Positions 1 to 8,689 of a stretch of DNA of 64,000 bases are shown piece by piece. A program made the translations under genes and the position numbers. The notes below the pieces were generated by a model. The model made no database searches. It was not told the origin of the DNA and worked only from the letters and a program-made list of their open reading frames with translations. Within the stretch, counting starts at the first letter, position 1. Every line of letters begins with the position of its first letter. Location of the stretch: contig NZ_CP107558.1 of NCBI RefSeq assembly GCF_026427715.1, positions 967,001 to 1,031,000 of the forward strand, written 5' to 3'. Origin of the DNA: Methylocystis sp. MJC1 (GTDB lineage: Bacteria > Pseudomonadota > Alphaproteobacteria > Rhizobiales > Beijerinckiaceae).

Positions 1-242
1 TCATCATCGACCAGCGCAACACGCCGCAAGCCATGGACGCCGCTTTGTCGCAGCTCGAAGCGGCGGCGCGCGACAAGGGCGCGGCCATCGGCTTCGCCAA
101 CGCCACGCCTGCCGCAATCGTGCGCGTCGCCCGCTTTGCGCGCGATCTGGAGCGGCGCGGCATTGCGCTGGCGCCGGTCTCGGCCGTGCTGTCGCAGAAA
201 ACATTGAACGGAGCCGCCGCAGATATGGGTCAAATCCGATGA
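1..242 (+). CDS. Divergent polysaccharide deacetylase family protein (DUF610/YibQ-like), 3' end only
   Basis: The window opens inside this gene. The frame starts at base 3 and leaves 79 residues before a TGA at 240-242. The tail has alternating helices and strands and ends with [13 protein letters not shown], which resembles the C-terminus of COG2861/DUF610 divergent polysaccharide deacetylases (periplasmic, cell-envelope proteins). In Rhizobiales such a gene often sits directly upstream of rppH, as here, and its stop overlaps the rppH start (ATGA at 239-242), implying translational coupling. The catalytic part lies outside the window, so the family call rests on the C-terminus and context only. 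Confidence 0.55.
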   Translation, partial: IIDQRNTPQAMDAALSQLEAAARDKGAAIGFANATPAAIVRVARFARDLERRGIALAPVSAVLSQKTLNGAAADMGQIR

Positions 243-745
243 ACGCGGCCGATAGCCGTTACCGTCCTTGCGTCGGCGTGACGCTCATCAACGCCGAGGG
301 CCTCGTTTTCATCGGCCATCGCAAGGCCAAGGGGACCTTCGACCAAACGGCGGAGCCCTACCTCTGGCAGATGCCGCAGGGCGGCATAGACGAGGGCGAA
401 ACGCCTTATGAGGCGGCGCTGCGCGAGCTGCAGGAGGAGACCAACGTCTCCAGCGTCGAATTTCTCGCCGAGGCGCCACTGTGGCTTTCCTACGATCTCC
501 CGCCCGAGGCCAATAAGCGCTGGAGCGGCAAATATATCGGCCAGACCCAGCGCTGGTTCGCGCTGCGCTTCGTGGGGCCGGAGAGCGAGATCGACATTCA
601 TGCGCCGGGTGGCGGCAAGCACAAGCCGGAATTCGACGACTGGCGCTGGGAGAAGCTCGCGACGCTTCCCGATTTGATCGTGCCTTTCAAGCGGCAGGTT
701 TATTTGGACGTCGTTGAGGCGTTCAGGCCATTTGCGACGGAGTGA
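239..745 (+). CDS. rppH: RNA pyrophosphohydrolase (Nudix hydrolase)
   Basis: This 168-residue protein has the usual size of RppH/NudH. RppH removes pyrophosphate from the 5' triphosphate of mRNAs in the cytoplasm and so triggers decay; related enzymes hydrolyse dinucleoside polyphosphates. The Nudix box is clear: G48-x5-E54-x7-R62-E-L-Q-E-E67, with Asn69 at the usual Gly position before the final hydrophobic residue. The N-terminal CVGVTLIN strand, the QMPQGG motif and the C-terminal FKRQVY segment are all typical of the RppH subfamily rather than of generic Nudix enzymes. The start overlaps the stop of the preceding gene by 4 bases. Confidence 0.93.
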   Translation: MNAADSRYRPCVGVTLINAEGLVFIGHRKAKGTFDQTAEPYLWQMPQGGIDEGETPYEAALRELQEETNVSSVEFLAEAPLWLSYDLPPEANKRWSGKYIGQTQRWFALRFVGPESEIDIHAPGGGKHKPEFDDWRWEKLATLPDLIVPFKRQVYLDVVEAFRPFATE

Positions 746-798
746 TCGACGGGTGCAAGGGACTCCGGTGCCCGCATTCACATGGCAACCTAACCAGT

Positions 799-1410
799 AT
801 GAGTGACGCTTCCGAAGCAATTATCGGACTCTACCAGAGACACGCACAAGCTTGGGCAAAGAAGCGGGGGCGTGCAGCTAAACAGCTCATGGAGGCGGGC
901 TGGCTCGATCGTTTTATCGGTCTAATGCCCCGCCAGCCTGCCGTTCTCGACATCGGTTGCGGGTCCGGCGAGCCGATAAGCCGCTATTTGGTTGAGCGCG
1001 GCTGCGCCGTAACGGGGATCGATTCTTCTCTCGAGATGATCGCTTTGTGTAGAGGCGCATTGCCCCACCAAAGCTGGCGGGTGGCCGACATGCGCTCCCT
1101 GTCGCTGTCCGTGCGTTTTGACGGACTTCTTGCATGGGACAGCTTTTTCCACCTGTGTCCTGACGACCAAAGAAGGATGTTTCCTATCTTTCGTGATCAC
1201 GCATCGCCACGAGCCGCCTTGATGTTCACCTCGGGACCCAGCCACGGCGTTGCAATGGGAGCATTCGAAGGCGAACCTCTGTTTCACGCGAGCTTGGACG
1301 CCGACGAATACCGAACTCTGCTCGACGAGAATGGATTTCGCGTCGTCGCGCATGCGGTCGAGGACGAGGCCTGTGGACGTCATACAATTTGGCTAGCTCA
1401 GCGTATTTAG
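799..1410 (+). CDS. Class I SAM-dependent methyltransferase
   Basis: This predicted 203-residue cytoplasmic protein has the Rossmann motif I VLDIGCGSGEP near residue 50, followed by an acidic motif II (GIDSS) and a motif around RVADMRSL. The substrate cannot be read from the sequence. I chose the ATG at 799 because the family begins close to SEAIIGLYQRHA. A GTG at 742 overlapping the rppH stop would add 19 residues that look non-conserved (rich in Cys, His and Gly), although the GTGA overlap would allow translational coupling. No clear ribosome binding site precedes 799. It could be a small-molecule or quinone-type methyltransferase. Confidence 0.78.
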   Translation: MSDASEAIIGLYQRHAQAWAKKRGRAAKQLMEAGWLDRFIGLMPRQPAVLDIGCGSGEPISRYLVERGCAVTGIDSSLEMIALCRGALPHQSWRVADMRSLSLSVRFDGLLAWDSFFHLCPDDQRRMFPIFRDHASPRAALMFTSGPSHGVAMGAFEGEPLFHASLDADEYRTLLDENGFRVVAHAVEDEACGRHTIWLAQRI

Positions 1411-1444
1411 CTGGGGCGGCAGAGAGCGCTATAAGGACGTGGCG

Positions 1445-2017
1445 CTATACCAGACCAAACACTTGTTTGATTTTTATATCAGGTATCTCCTGTCCGGATC
1501 TGTAATCCATTATTCTACGACGACAGCTATTTGTGTAATAATGTAAGTGTATTAAAACGCCATACTTGTCATCGAGTTCCATTTTTGAGATGATAAATCC
1601 ACGTTTTAGCTTGGGAATTATAACGTCGTTATTCGTGGCGCAATGTCTAGAATAAATCAGTTGGAAACCGGCCTTCGAAAGTCTCTCGATGCAATGTGCG
1701 ATCAAGGCGCTATAAAGTCCTTTACGCCTATGTATTTTGAGAATGGCGGAACTGACCATGTAGAACGTAGACGCACTTTCCTGCTTCCCCCAACTCCAAC
1801 CGACAAATTCGTTATTGATGTCGAAAACACCGAGGTAGAGCTTGTAGGGTGTGCCCAGATTTTCCTCTAGCTCTTTGATTCGCTGTTGTTCGGCGTCAGT
1901 TAGAATGTGCTGCATGTCATAACTGTGGACGTCCGCGAACATCGAAAATTTGTGTTTGTCGAACAGTGGCTTAAACTCTTCCTCGCTCAGCTCCCGTATC
2001 GAATAAGACTCGTCCAT
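1445..2017 (-). CDS. GNAT family N-acetyltransferase (AT-rich, probably acquired)
   Basis: This 190-residue protein has a GNAT-like core: a strand reading FYMVSSAILKI followed by HRRKGLYSALI, which matches the acetyl-CoA pyrophosphate-binding motif (R/Q-x-x-G-x-G/A) in relaxed form. GNAT enzymes transfer an acetyl group from acetyl-CoA to amines; the acceptor here is unknown. Codon use is far more AT-rich than in its neighbours, with many ATA, TTA, AAT and TAT codons, which suggests horizontal acquisition or a relic under little selection. It stands alone between a plus-strand methyltransferase gene and a minus-strand autotransporter gene. The first 40 residues are not recognised. Confidence 0.65.
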   Translation of the reverse strand: MDESYSIRELSEEEFKPLFDKHKFSMFADVHSYDMQHILTDAEQQRIKELEENLGTPYKLYLGVFDINNEFVGWSWGKQESASTFYMVSSAILKIHRRKGLYSALIAHCIERLSKAGFQLIYSRHCATNNDVIIPKLKRGFIISKMELDDKYGVLIHLHYYTNSCRRRIMDYRSGQEIPDIKIKQVFGLV

Positions 2018-2078
2018 TTCTGTTCCATAAGCATTTTGAGGGTATGCAGCCTAATTCAACCAAAATAGCGCTAGACGT

Positions 2079-3872
2079 TTAAAACGCAATTTGCACCCCG
2101 CCCGTCGCGCTATGAATGGCGGCGCTGCTCGCGACCATGCCGTCATAACGGACAAAGATATTTGCGCTGTCTACCGGCAGGCTCAAACGAGCGCCGACCG
2201 CCGCCGAATCTCGCGGCCAGCGCGCGCCGTTGACGATGAAGTTCGAACCCAAGGCGCCTTGGAAATTCGCCATCACGCTGCGACGGACGTCCGCATAATC
2301 ATGCATCCAGCCGGCTCTCGCCGAAAAGCTCAAAGGCTTCGCCAGCGTCAGCGGCAAATCATAGGTGAGCTCGGCGCCGAGCGTGCTTTGGGCGGATGCT
2401 GCGGTTCGGCCGGCCACATTGAGATTGATAGCGCCCGCCCCATTCTCGGCGAAGCCGTTCTGTGCGGCCATAATGCCTTGCAACGACGCGAAGGGGGTTG
2501 CGCTTATCCGCTCGCTGAACGGCAAGCGATATCCGGCCTCGATGCGCGACAGAAGAACATTGTCAAAGACGCTCGCCGAAGCGCCGCGCGAAACGCCTGG
2601 AAAGACAATGTTACGTCCCACGCCAAAACGATTGTAGGAATATCCAAGCGCGCCGTCGACATAGAAAGGCCCGGCCGCGTAGCCGGCGTATGAAGTGACA
2701 GCGAAACTATCCAGCCCGCCGCTTCCCGAAGCCCCATTGAGGCCGAAGGAGCTGCGCATATAGCTCAAGGCGACGCCTGCCAAAAGTTCGGGCGTCAGGC
2801 GATAATCCGCGCCGACGGCGACGCCGCCGCCGCTGAAGCTGACGCCGTGGAGGTCGCCATTGCCATAGACCGCGCCGCCGCCGCCCAAACCGCTGATCCA
2901 GGTCCGCAGCCCTCCGACGCCGGTGACTCGGGCCAAATGGGTCTGGGCGCGCACCATGTCGAGAAACATCCGCGAAACGCCGATCGAGACCGACGGCAGA
3001 TCGGCGTAGACCTCGCCGTCGAGTTGAGTGAGAGCCGAGCGCAGCGCTGCGGGATCGCCGAAATTCAGCAGGTCGAGCGCGTTGTAGATCGAGTCCATGT
3101 CGCTGAACAAAGGCGGCGGAAGCGCGTGATCGAGCGCGAAGGCGACCGCTCCGGCGTTGCCAGCGCCGGCGCGCGGCACATAGGCGAGAGCGAAGGCGCC
3201 GATCGGCTGCCCATTGACGAAACTGCTGGCGGACAGGAACACGGGCTGAGCGCCTGGCCCGCATCCGGGGACCGCGCTTTTGCCGATGATGAATTCCTGC
3301 AGCGCGCCGCCGCGTCCCCAGACGCCGATCGGGCTTGCCGGAGGTTGCGCATTGAGAATCGGCCCCGCCGTTCCGACGAGAAGGCAGGTTCCAGCGGGGA
3401 CCTGCACGATCGTCTGCATCGTGGGCGTGCCGGGCAGCGCAAGCACATCCCTTACTTGCTCGGGGGTCAGTCCGCGCACCGCATTCGTGCCGGCGATAAA
3501 GTTTCCGAGAACGCTGTTTCCTGAATAGAAACGCACATATTGCGTGGGGGCGGTGGTCAAGACGACCACCGCCGGCGACGATGTGGATTCGGTGTAAGAG
3601 AGCGTCGACGGCGTCACGAGCGGATTCACGATCGGCGGGTTGCTATTGAGCAAATATTGATTTGCGTCGAAACCATTCGAGATGGAGGGCGACCCGATCA
3701 TGCCGACGCAAGCCTTGGTCGTTCTGCAGAAGGCTTGCCCCAGCACGATCGGCCCTGTGACGATTTGGCCGGGAGGCAAGGCTAATCCAGCGCTTTGAGC
3801 CGATGCTTTGTCTGCCAATCCGATCGCCAGCGCCGAGGAGCCGCAAATGAGCAAATTGCGAAATAGGCGCAT
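2079..3872 (-). CDS. Autotransporter outer membrane beta-barrel domain protein
   Basis: This 597-residue protein starts with a Sec-type signal peptide (basic MRLFRN, hydrophobic core, cleavage near ASAQS at about residue 25). A Ser/Gly/Pro-rich passenger region of roughly 300 residues follows. The C-terminal 270 residues or so look like a type Va autotransporter barrel: alternating strands with motifs such as GVALSYMRSSFGLNG, AGYAAGPFYVDGALGYSYN and a last strand ending in aromatic Phe (GGVQIAF). Such barrels sit in the outer membrane and carry their own passenger to the surface; the passenger function is unknown. The passenger is short and has no recognisable protease or adhesin repeats. The gene is transcribed alone. 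Confidence 0.8.
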   Translation of the reverse strand: MRLFRNLLICGSSALAIGLADKASAQSAGLALPPGQIVTGPIVLGQAFCRTTKACVGMIGSPSISNGFDANQYLLNSNPPIVNPLVTPSTLSYTESTSSPAVVVLTTAPTQYVRFYSGNSVLGNFIAGTNAVRGLTPEQVRDVLALPGTPTMQTIVQVPAGTCLLVGTAGPILNAQPPASPIGVWGRGGALQEFIIGKSAVPGCGPGAQPVFLSASSFVNGQPIGAFALAYVPRAGAGNAGAVAFALDHALPPPLFSDMDSIYNALDLLNFGDPAALRSALTQLDGEVYADLPSVSIGVSRMFLDMVRAQTHLARVTGVGGLRTWISGLGGGGAVYGNGDLHGVSFSGGGVAVGADYRLTPELLAGVALSYMRSSFGLNGASGSGGLDSFAVTSYAGYAAGPFYVDGALGYSYNRFGVGRNIVFPGVSRGASASVFDNVLLSRIEAGYRLPFSERISATPFASLQGIMAAQNGFAENGAGAINLNVAGRTAASAQSTLGAELTYDLPLTLAKPLSFSARAGWMHDYADVRRSVMANFQGALGSNFIVNGARWPRDSAAVGARLSLPVDSANIFVRYDGMVASSAAIHSATGGVQIAF

Positions 3873-4215
3873 CGCGTGGCCCTCATAAAGTTAGCGTGAT
3901 TTTTATACTGTAATTGCGACGACAAATATCTCGCCCACCTCGCGCTTTACGCCTCGCCCGCAGGGTGGTTCGAGTTACTTCCGAATTTGCAAAATTTTAG
4001 CCGCATAAATCCGGGGCTGTCAACGCAATGCGCAGCTAATCAAAGTGTTTTTTATTGAAATTATTCCCAGTCTTCGGTGAATAGAGACTTCTCTATCCTG
4101 AGTTTTATAATTCTCAGCAAGCCAAAGCTTGTGCTGGAAATCTATCTTGCGGGGACCTTTAACTTGACCTTAAATTCCTTGGCCTCCGCCGTGGCGCCCT
4201 GATTTCTGAGGATCA
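3873..4215. other. Divergent intergenic region, relatively AT-rich
   Basis: These 343 bases separate the divergent autotransporter (minus) and short-chain dehydrogenase (plus) genes and should hold both promoters. The segment around 4020-4110 is clearly AT-rich compared with the flanks (runs such as gttttttattgaaattatt). I see no convincing inverted repeat, small gene or RNA here, and no promoter pair that I would place with confidence. Confidence 0.4.
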
Positions 4216-4995
4216 ATGATGGTAACGCCTCCCCAAACGATACTGATTACGGGTGCTTCCAGCGGGATAGGGAAGGCGCTCGCCGTCTCATACGCGCAGC
4301 GAGGAAAGACGCTCATTCTGGTCGGACGAGATGTGCGTCAGCTTGAGGAGGCGGCCGCGGAGTGCCGTTCATTCGGCGCTACTGTCGAGATCGGCGCCAT
4401 CGATGTTCGACACGCGGAGAAATTGTGCGAGTTCATTTTGAAAATGGATCGACAGTACAATGTTGACCTTTTGATCGCCAATGCAGGAGTTTCTGCAGTC
4501 GTATCTGAAGGAGAAATAATGGAATCGGTGGAAATAACGGCTTCAATTTTCGAGATAAATGTCTTTGGCGTCTTAAGTGCCGTGCAGGCGATCGCGCCCC
4601 AAATGTGCACCAGAGGGAAAGGACAGATTGCGCTGATGGGGTCCATGGCTGCCCTTCGAGGCTTGCCTTATGCTCCTGCTTATTGCGCAACAAAATCTGC
4701 GATTCACATTTACGCCGAATCTCTGCGCGCCTCGCTCAACAAGCATGGCGTGTCGATCACGTTAATCGTACCTGGTTTTGTAGAAACGCCTTTCAACGCG
4801 GGGTTGTCGTCGCCCAAGCCAATGGCCTTGAGCGCCAAGCGCGCCGCTGCGATTATCCGGCGAGGACTTGAAAAAGGAAAATGCGAGATTGTTTTTCCTC
4901 GCCTGCTGTACTTCTTGATCCGTGCTGGATCGCTGCTCCCGGCCCGGCTTGTCGATGCAATCCTAGCTCGGATCCCGGTAGAGAATTTGAGGTGA
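4216..4995 (+). CDS. SDR family NAD(P)-dependent oxidoreductase
   Basis: This 259-residue classical short-chain dehydrogenase/reductase starts with a nucleotide-binding TGASSGIG motif (about residues 12-19). It continues with NAG (IANAGVS), a catalytic Ser in the GSMAAL strand and the catalytic YxxxK as YCATK. Substrate specificity is not predictable. The C-terminal segment after PGFVETPF is hydrophobic (LLYFLIRAGSLLPARLVDAIL), as in SDRs that act on lipids or retinol-like substrates at a membrane, so a role in lipid or oxo-acid reduction is possible. A GAGGATCA ribosome binding site lies just before the two consecutive ATGs at 4216 and 4219. The gene stands alone. Confidence 0.85.
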   Translation: MMVTPPQTILITGASSGIGKALAVSYAQRGKTLILVGRDVRQLEEAAAECRSFGATVEIGAIDVRHAEKLCEFILKMDRQYNVDLLIANAGVSAVVSEGEIMESVEITASIFEINVFGVLSAVQAIAPQMCTRGKGQIALMGSMAALRGLPYAPAYCATKSAIHIYAESLRASLNKHGVSITLIVPGFVETPFNAGLSSPKPMALSAKRAAAIIRRGLEKGKCEIVFPRLLYFLIRAGSLLPARLVDAILARIPVENLR

Positions 4996-5058
4996 CGCTC
5001 AGCTGACTCGAACGCCAAGCAAGGAGTGGCGACCGCCGCAAAATTAGTTGTGCATGCC

Positions 5059-5289
5059 TCAGCTTTCGCCATTCACTTTCCGCGAAGCCGATTGTGCGGC
5101 GGATATTGCTGCCGTTACTGCGTCCCGTGCTTGTGGGCTGTTCTTCTCACAGATCGCTAACGCATCCTGCTTCGCAAGCTTCTGCAGCGTATGGATTCCG
5201 AGTTGCTCGAACCGCTCCACGACCTTCGGGCCAACCCCTTTGACACCAAGCAACACATCCCTTTCAGCGGCGGGAAATTTCTCGATCAT
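5059..5289 (-). CDS. Small helix-hairpin-helix protein
   Basis: This 76-residue protein is dominated by one helix-hairpin-helix unit: LLGVKGVGPKVVERFEQLGI followed by a second helix TLQKLAKQ. The GVGPK hairpin is the type used for non-specific contact with DNA backbone in repair proteins and in DUF4332-like proteins. The C-terminal 30 residues are Ala-rich and may form a helix. It is too short to be an enzyme; a DNA-binding accessory role is an inference. It is convergent with the short-chain dehydrogenase gene. Confidence 0.6.
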   Translation of the reverse strand: MIEKFPAAERDVLLGVKGVGPKVVERFEQLGIHTLQKLAKQDALAICEKNSPQARDAVTAAISAAQSASRKVNGES

Positions 5290-5401
5290 TTGCGCTTCTC
5301 ACCCTGTCGAAGAAGCTCATGCGCCGGCGCCAAAGCCCCTCGCGCCGAGGAGGCCGCAAAGCGGCCGTCTCGGCGGGCGAGAGGCTTGCGTCGGCTTTAC
5401 A

Positions 5402-5926
5402 TCAATGCGGCGTGAAGCGCGTTTCGATGAAGTAGCTGTAGCCGATCTCCGGTCCGAAGCGCACGAACACCGAATCGAGATTGAGGAGACGCGTGTCGGT
5501 CAGCGGCACGTCCCTCACGACGCGCGAATTGATCGTCACCTGCACCTGATCGGCGATCGGATTGCCGGGGTGGAAGGCGTAGAGCGTATAGGTCACGGGC
5601 GCCGTCGTGCTGGAGAGAGCATTCGTCGCGAAGAGCTTCAGCCCCGTGAGATCGAAGGTCTTGCCGGGCAGCTTGAAATAGCCGCCGATGCGATTGGCGA
5701 TATAGAGCCCGCTGCTGCTGGTCTTTACGTCCCACCCATTCGGCAGCAGCGTGCCATTGGCGTAGACGACGAGGCCGGTCGTATCCTTGGCGGTGCAGTC
5801 GGGGCAGCCTGAGACCGGCGCCGCGGTGAAGGTCGCCGTATCGGCCAGGGCGCTGCCCGGCAGCGTGGCGAGAGCGGCGAAGCAGACGTAAGCAATTAAC
5901 CTTGTGGCGTGAATATTCGTCGTCAT
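5402..5926 (-). CDS. Secreted hypothetical protein
   Basis: This predicted 174-residue protein has a Sec signal peptide ending ALATLPGSALA, then a mature domain rich in beta-strand and Thr/Ser with one CPDC pair near its start. I do not recognise the family. The start at 5926 is preferred because GGAG lies 6-7 bases upstream and the signal peptide begins directly there; an in-frame ATG at 5989 would add 21 basic residues that break the signal-peptide pattern. It stands alone, convergent with nothing close. The mature protein is probably periplasmic or extracellular; the paired cysteines could form a disulfide. Confidence 0.6.
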   Translation of the reverse strand: MTTNIHATRLIAYVCFAALATLPGSALADTATFTAAPVSGCPDCTAKDTTGLVVYANGTLLPNGWDVKTSSSGLYIANRIGGYFKLPGKTFDLTGLKLFATNALSSTTAPVTYTLYAFHPGNPIADQVQVTINSRVVRDVPLTDTRLLNLDSVFVRFGPEIGYSYFIETRFTPH

Positions 5927-6106
5927 GTGAACTCCATCCGGCCAAGTCTTGCCTATTCGACTCGGCGCGGAGCGGAAGCTAGGTCGCATATTTGTTGGGA
6001 ATGAGTCCTTTTGTGTATCTCTATACAGTCTCGGGATTTTCTAACACGGGGGCAACTCTTTCCCCTGCGTTTTCTCGGCCTGCGACAAGGAGAGGCGACA
6101 TCTGCT

Positions 6107-6258
6107 CCTCTCACCGCTTGCGGGGAGAGGCCGGGTGAGGGGCCGGGGGATGAGCCCGGGCGTGGACCGCGCACTCAAGGGGCCCTGCGGCGTTTTTCGT
6201 TTCCACTCATCCCCACGCCCCTTACCCAACCTCTCCCCGCGCACGCGCTGGGAGAGGG
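6107..6258. repeat. Intergenic palindromic repeat, ctctcccc family
   Basis: Two hairpins flank this element: cctctcaccgcttgcggg followed by gagagg at 6107-6130, and cctctccccgcgcacgc followed by gctgggagagg near 6231-6258. The middle carries ggtgaggggccggggga and its approximate complement catccccacgccccttaccc. The whole is a long imperfect inverted repeat of the type scattered in Rhizobiales intergenic regions. It lies in the 500-base gap between a secreted hypothetical gene and rsmB, and I see no gene in that gap. Short open frames through it are repeat artefacts. Confidence 0.65.
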
Positions 6259-6350
6259 GTAGAGCGCTGCCGTCATCGAGTATCCACTCCGTGGGGGGGA
6301 AGAAGCGGCGCCATTAGTGATCACCTTGGCAATCTGGGGCGCGAGCCGCC

Positions 6351-6373
6351 TCCCTCCCCCTTGCGGGGAGGGA
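6351..6373. terminator. GC-rich hairpin downstream of rsmB
   Basis: Perfect 9-bp arms TCCCTCCCC and GGGGAGGGA surround a 5-base loop. The hairpin lies about 60 bases past the rsmB stop on the minus strand. There is no T-run after it on that strand, so it may be an RNA-stabilising or transcription-pausing hairpin, or a fragment of the neighbouring repeat family, rather than a true intrinsic terminator. Confidence 0.35.
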
Positions 6374-6432
6374 TCAAGGGTGGGGTCGTTTCAGTGATGA
6401 GATTGATACATGAATTTCACACGCGCCGCCGC

Positions 6433-7875
6433 CTAGGCCTGCCGCACCAGCCGCGCCGCGAAAAAGCCGTCGATCCCCGCAAGCCGCGGATCCTCATTCG
6501 GCCAGAAGCTCGGCAAAGTGCGCAGGTCGCCGTCGCGGTTGATGAACTCGGCGGGGATCCCCTCAGCGGTCGTCACCGGCTCGCGGCGGAAATCCGGGTT
6601 GCGGCGCAGGAAGGCGGCGATCTGCTGCTCGCCTTCCTCGGGCTCCAGCGAACAGGTGCAATAAACGAGGCGGCCTCCCGCCTTTGTCAGCAATGCCGCG
6701 CGGGCAAGCATTTTGGCCTGCAAGGCGAAGAGCGTCTCTATATCGCCGGGCTTCTTCGTCCAAGGCACGTCCGGGTGGCGCCGCGACGTTCCGGTCGCGG
6801 AGCAGGGCGCGTCGATGAGGATCGCGTCGAAAGGCTGCGCCTGATAGCCGGTGGCGTCGGCCACCGCGACATCGGCATGGAGGTCGAGGCGCGAGAGATT
6901 GGCGGCCAGAAGCTTGAGCCGCTCGGCGGAACGGTCCAGCGCAACCACATGGGCGCGGGTGAGAGCGAGCTGTGCGGTCTTGCCGCCTGGCGCCGCGCAC
7001 ATATCGAGCACGCGTTCGTCGGGCTTCGTCGCAAGCAGCCGCGCCGGCAGAGCGGCGGCGGCGTCCTGCACCCACCATTCGCCGTCGCTGTAGCCGTCGA
7101 GCTCCGTGATCGGCGTACGGGTCTTGAGCCGCACTGAGCCCGTCGGCAGCACGACGCCGTCGAGGCGCTCGGCCCATCCTTGAGGATCGGATTTCACCGA
7201 TACGTCGAGCGGCGCCTCCTGCATATGCATGGCGATGATCGCCCGGGCGCCCGCCTCGCCATAGGCCTTGCGCCAGCGCTGCGCGAGCCAGGGCGGCGCG
7301 TCATGCTCGCCGTTCGCGGCGAGCGCAAGAAACTCGTCGCGCCGGCGCACGAGATTGCGCAGCACGCCATTGACCACGCCGGCAAAAGCGCCGGTCTTGG
7401 GCTCGAGCTTGGTCGCCCGCACGGCGAGGTCGATGGCCGCATGGTCGGCGGCCTCCAGAAAGAGAAGCTGGGCGGCGGCGGCGATCAACGTATATTCGAG
7501 CCGCCCGGCCTGACGCGGCAGTCCCTTTTCGAGAAGCTCGCCCAACGCGTGGCGGATGACGCCGAGCCGGCGCAGCGAGACGGTGGCGATCGAGCGCGTC
7601 AGCGCCACGTCGCGCGGCTCGAGGCCCGCGAGGCGGTTGGGCACGGCCTGCGGCGAAAAACATTCGTCCAGCCGGTGGCCGCCCTGAATGACGTCGCCGA
7701 TGATGCTGGCGGCGGCGAGACGCGCGGGGAGGCCGGGGGTCCTTGCCGCCTCGGCTTCGCGGGCCGCCTCGGCCGGCACGAAACCCTGACGTGAGGAGTA
7801 TCGCGATGGTTTCGACCGCCCGAATGATCTACTGTCGCTCAAACGGTCTCTCCGCTGCCCCGCTTTGCGAATCAT
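6433..7875 (-). CDS. rsmB: 16S rRNA (cytosine-C5) methyltransferase RsmB-like
   Basis: This protein of up to 480 residues has an N-terminal NusB-like RNA-binding domain (LRRLGVIRHALGELLEKG and the following helices) and a C-terminal Rossmann methyltransferase domain. The signatures of the RNA m5C family are present: VLDMCAAPGGKTAQLA for SAM binding, catalytic motif DAPCSATGTSRRHPD and the second cysteine motif YCTCSLEPEEGE. RsmB methylates C967 of 16S rRNA. The start is uncertain: the ATG at 7875 has no ribosome binding site, and a GTG at 7779 preceded by AGGG would give 448 residues, closer to the family length. It is divergent from the sdhAF4-like gene by only tens of bases. Confidence 0.88.
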   Translation of the reverse strand: MIRKAGQRRDRLSDSRSFGRSKPSRYSSRQGFVPAEAAREAEAARTPGLPARLAAASIIGDVIQGGHRLDECFSPQAVPNRLAGLEPRDVALTRSIATVSLRRLGVIRHALGELLEKGLPRQAGRLEYTLIAAAAQLLFLEAADHAAIDLAVRATKLEPKTGAFAGVVNGVLRNLVRRRDEFLALAANGEHDAPPWLAQRWRKAYGEAGARAIIAMHMQEAPLDVSVKSDPQGWAERLDGVVLPTGSVRLKTRTPITELDGYSDGEWWVQDAAAALPARLLATKPDERVLDMCAAPGGKTAQLALTRAHVVALDRSAERLKLLAANLSRLDLHADVAVADATGYQAQPFDAILIDAPCSATGTSRRHPDVPWTKKPGDIETLFALQAKMLARAALLTKAGGRLVYCTCSLEPEEGEQQIAAFLRRNPDFRREPVTTAEGIPAEFINRDGDLRTLPSFWPNEDPRLAGIDGFFAARLVRQA

Positions 7876-7918
7876 AGCACAAGGCGCGGTCGAGGGGCGA
7901 GACGCTCAGGAGCCGGAT

Positions 7919-8134
7919 ATGTCTCAGGCCAAAGGGACGGGCGGCGACGTGAAGCCTGCCCAAGCAATAAAAGATATGCCGCCCGCCGCGCAGCGGGCGC
8001 TCGCCGAGGCGCAGGCGCGTGAAAACGCCGCAGCTACGGAAGCGGCCGCTCGAGAGGAACGCGGCGGCCGGGGCGGCCTCGATCCGGCGCGATACGGCGA
8101 CTGGGAGGTCAAAGGGGTCGCGAGCGACTTTTAG
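7919..8134 (+). CDS. Succinate dehydrogenase assembly factor 4-like protein (DUF1674)
   Basis: This 71-residue protein ends with RYGDWEVKGVASDF, the near-invariant C-terminal signature of DUF1674/SDHAF4 proteins. In mitochondria and alphaproteobacteria these small soluble proteins bind flavinylated SdhA and promote its assembly into complex II. The N-terminal half is Ala/Glu-rich and low in complexity, as in homologues. The ATG at 7919 follows an AGGAG-like site (caggagccgg); an upstream in-frame ATG at 7865 would overlap the 5' end of rsmB and adds non-conserved sequence. It is convergent with sufE, with only 5 bases between their stops. Confidence 0.85.
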   Translation: MSQAKGTGGDVKPAQAIKDMPPAAQRALAEAQARENAAATEAAAREERGGRGGLDPARYGDWEVKGVASDF

Positions 8135-8139
8135 CGTCG

Positions 8140-8562
8140 CTACGCCGCTGCGGCCTCGCGCGCCTCTCTCTTGATCCGCTCCACCATGGAGCGCAGCCCA
8201 TTGGCGCGTTGGGGCGTCAGATGCTCGGCAAGCCCAAGCTGCTTGAACAGCGGCGCGGCGTCGGTGTCGATGATTTCCTGCGCCCGGCGTCCGGAATAGA
8301 GCGCCAGCACCAGCGCCACGAGGCCGCGCACGATATGGGCGTCGCTGTCGCCGCGGAAGGTGAGCATCGGCGCGCCGGCGGCGTCCTGCCCCTGCGTGGT
8401 TTCCAGCCACACCTGGCTGGCGCAGCCGCGCACTTTGTTTTCGTCCGTATAGGCTACCTTCGGCAGCGGCTCGAGCGTGCGGCCGAGCTCGATGAGATAG
8501 CGGTAGCGATCCTCCCACTCGTCGAGCAGCTCGAAATTGCCGATGATGTCGTCTATAACCAT
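8140..8562 (-). CDS. sufE: Cysteine desulfuration protein SufE
   Basis: This 140-residue protein has the usual SufE size. The sulfur-accepting cysteine is Cys47 in the conserved VRGCASQVW motif, preceded by the helix RYRYLIELGRTLEPLP. SufE takes persulfide sulfur from the cysteine desulfurase SufS and passes it to the SufBCD scaffold in Fe-S cluster assembly. The rest of the suf cluster is not in this window, which is common for alphaproteobacterial sufE. The C-terminal helices (LTPQRANGLRSMVERIK) match the family. It is convergent with the sdhAF4-like gene and divergent from lemA. Confidence 0.9.
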   Translation of the reverse strand: MVIDDIIGNFELLDEWEDRYRYLIELGRTLEPLPKVAYTDENKVRGCASQVWLETTQGQDAAGAPMLTFRGDSDAHIVRGLVALVLALYSGRRAQEIIDTDAAPLFKQLGLAEHLTPQRANGLRSMVERIKREAREAAAA

Positions 8563-8689
8563 AGCTGTTTCCTTCTCAGACCATTCTAAACGAAACGCGC
8601 GCCCTTTTCATGCTTTTGACGAGCCCTTAAGTTTGCGCCTGTCGAAGCATGCGCGGGCGGCGCCTCGCCCCGACTTTACGGAGATGCAT

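Noticed and set aside
6011..6317. Several short frames around the intergenic repeat near 6.1 kb
   Set aside because: They run through palindromic repeat sequence and translate to Arg/Pro/Gly-rich peptides with no ribosome binding sites.
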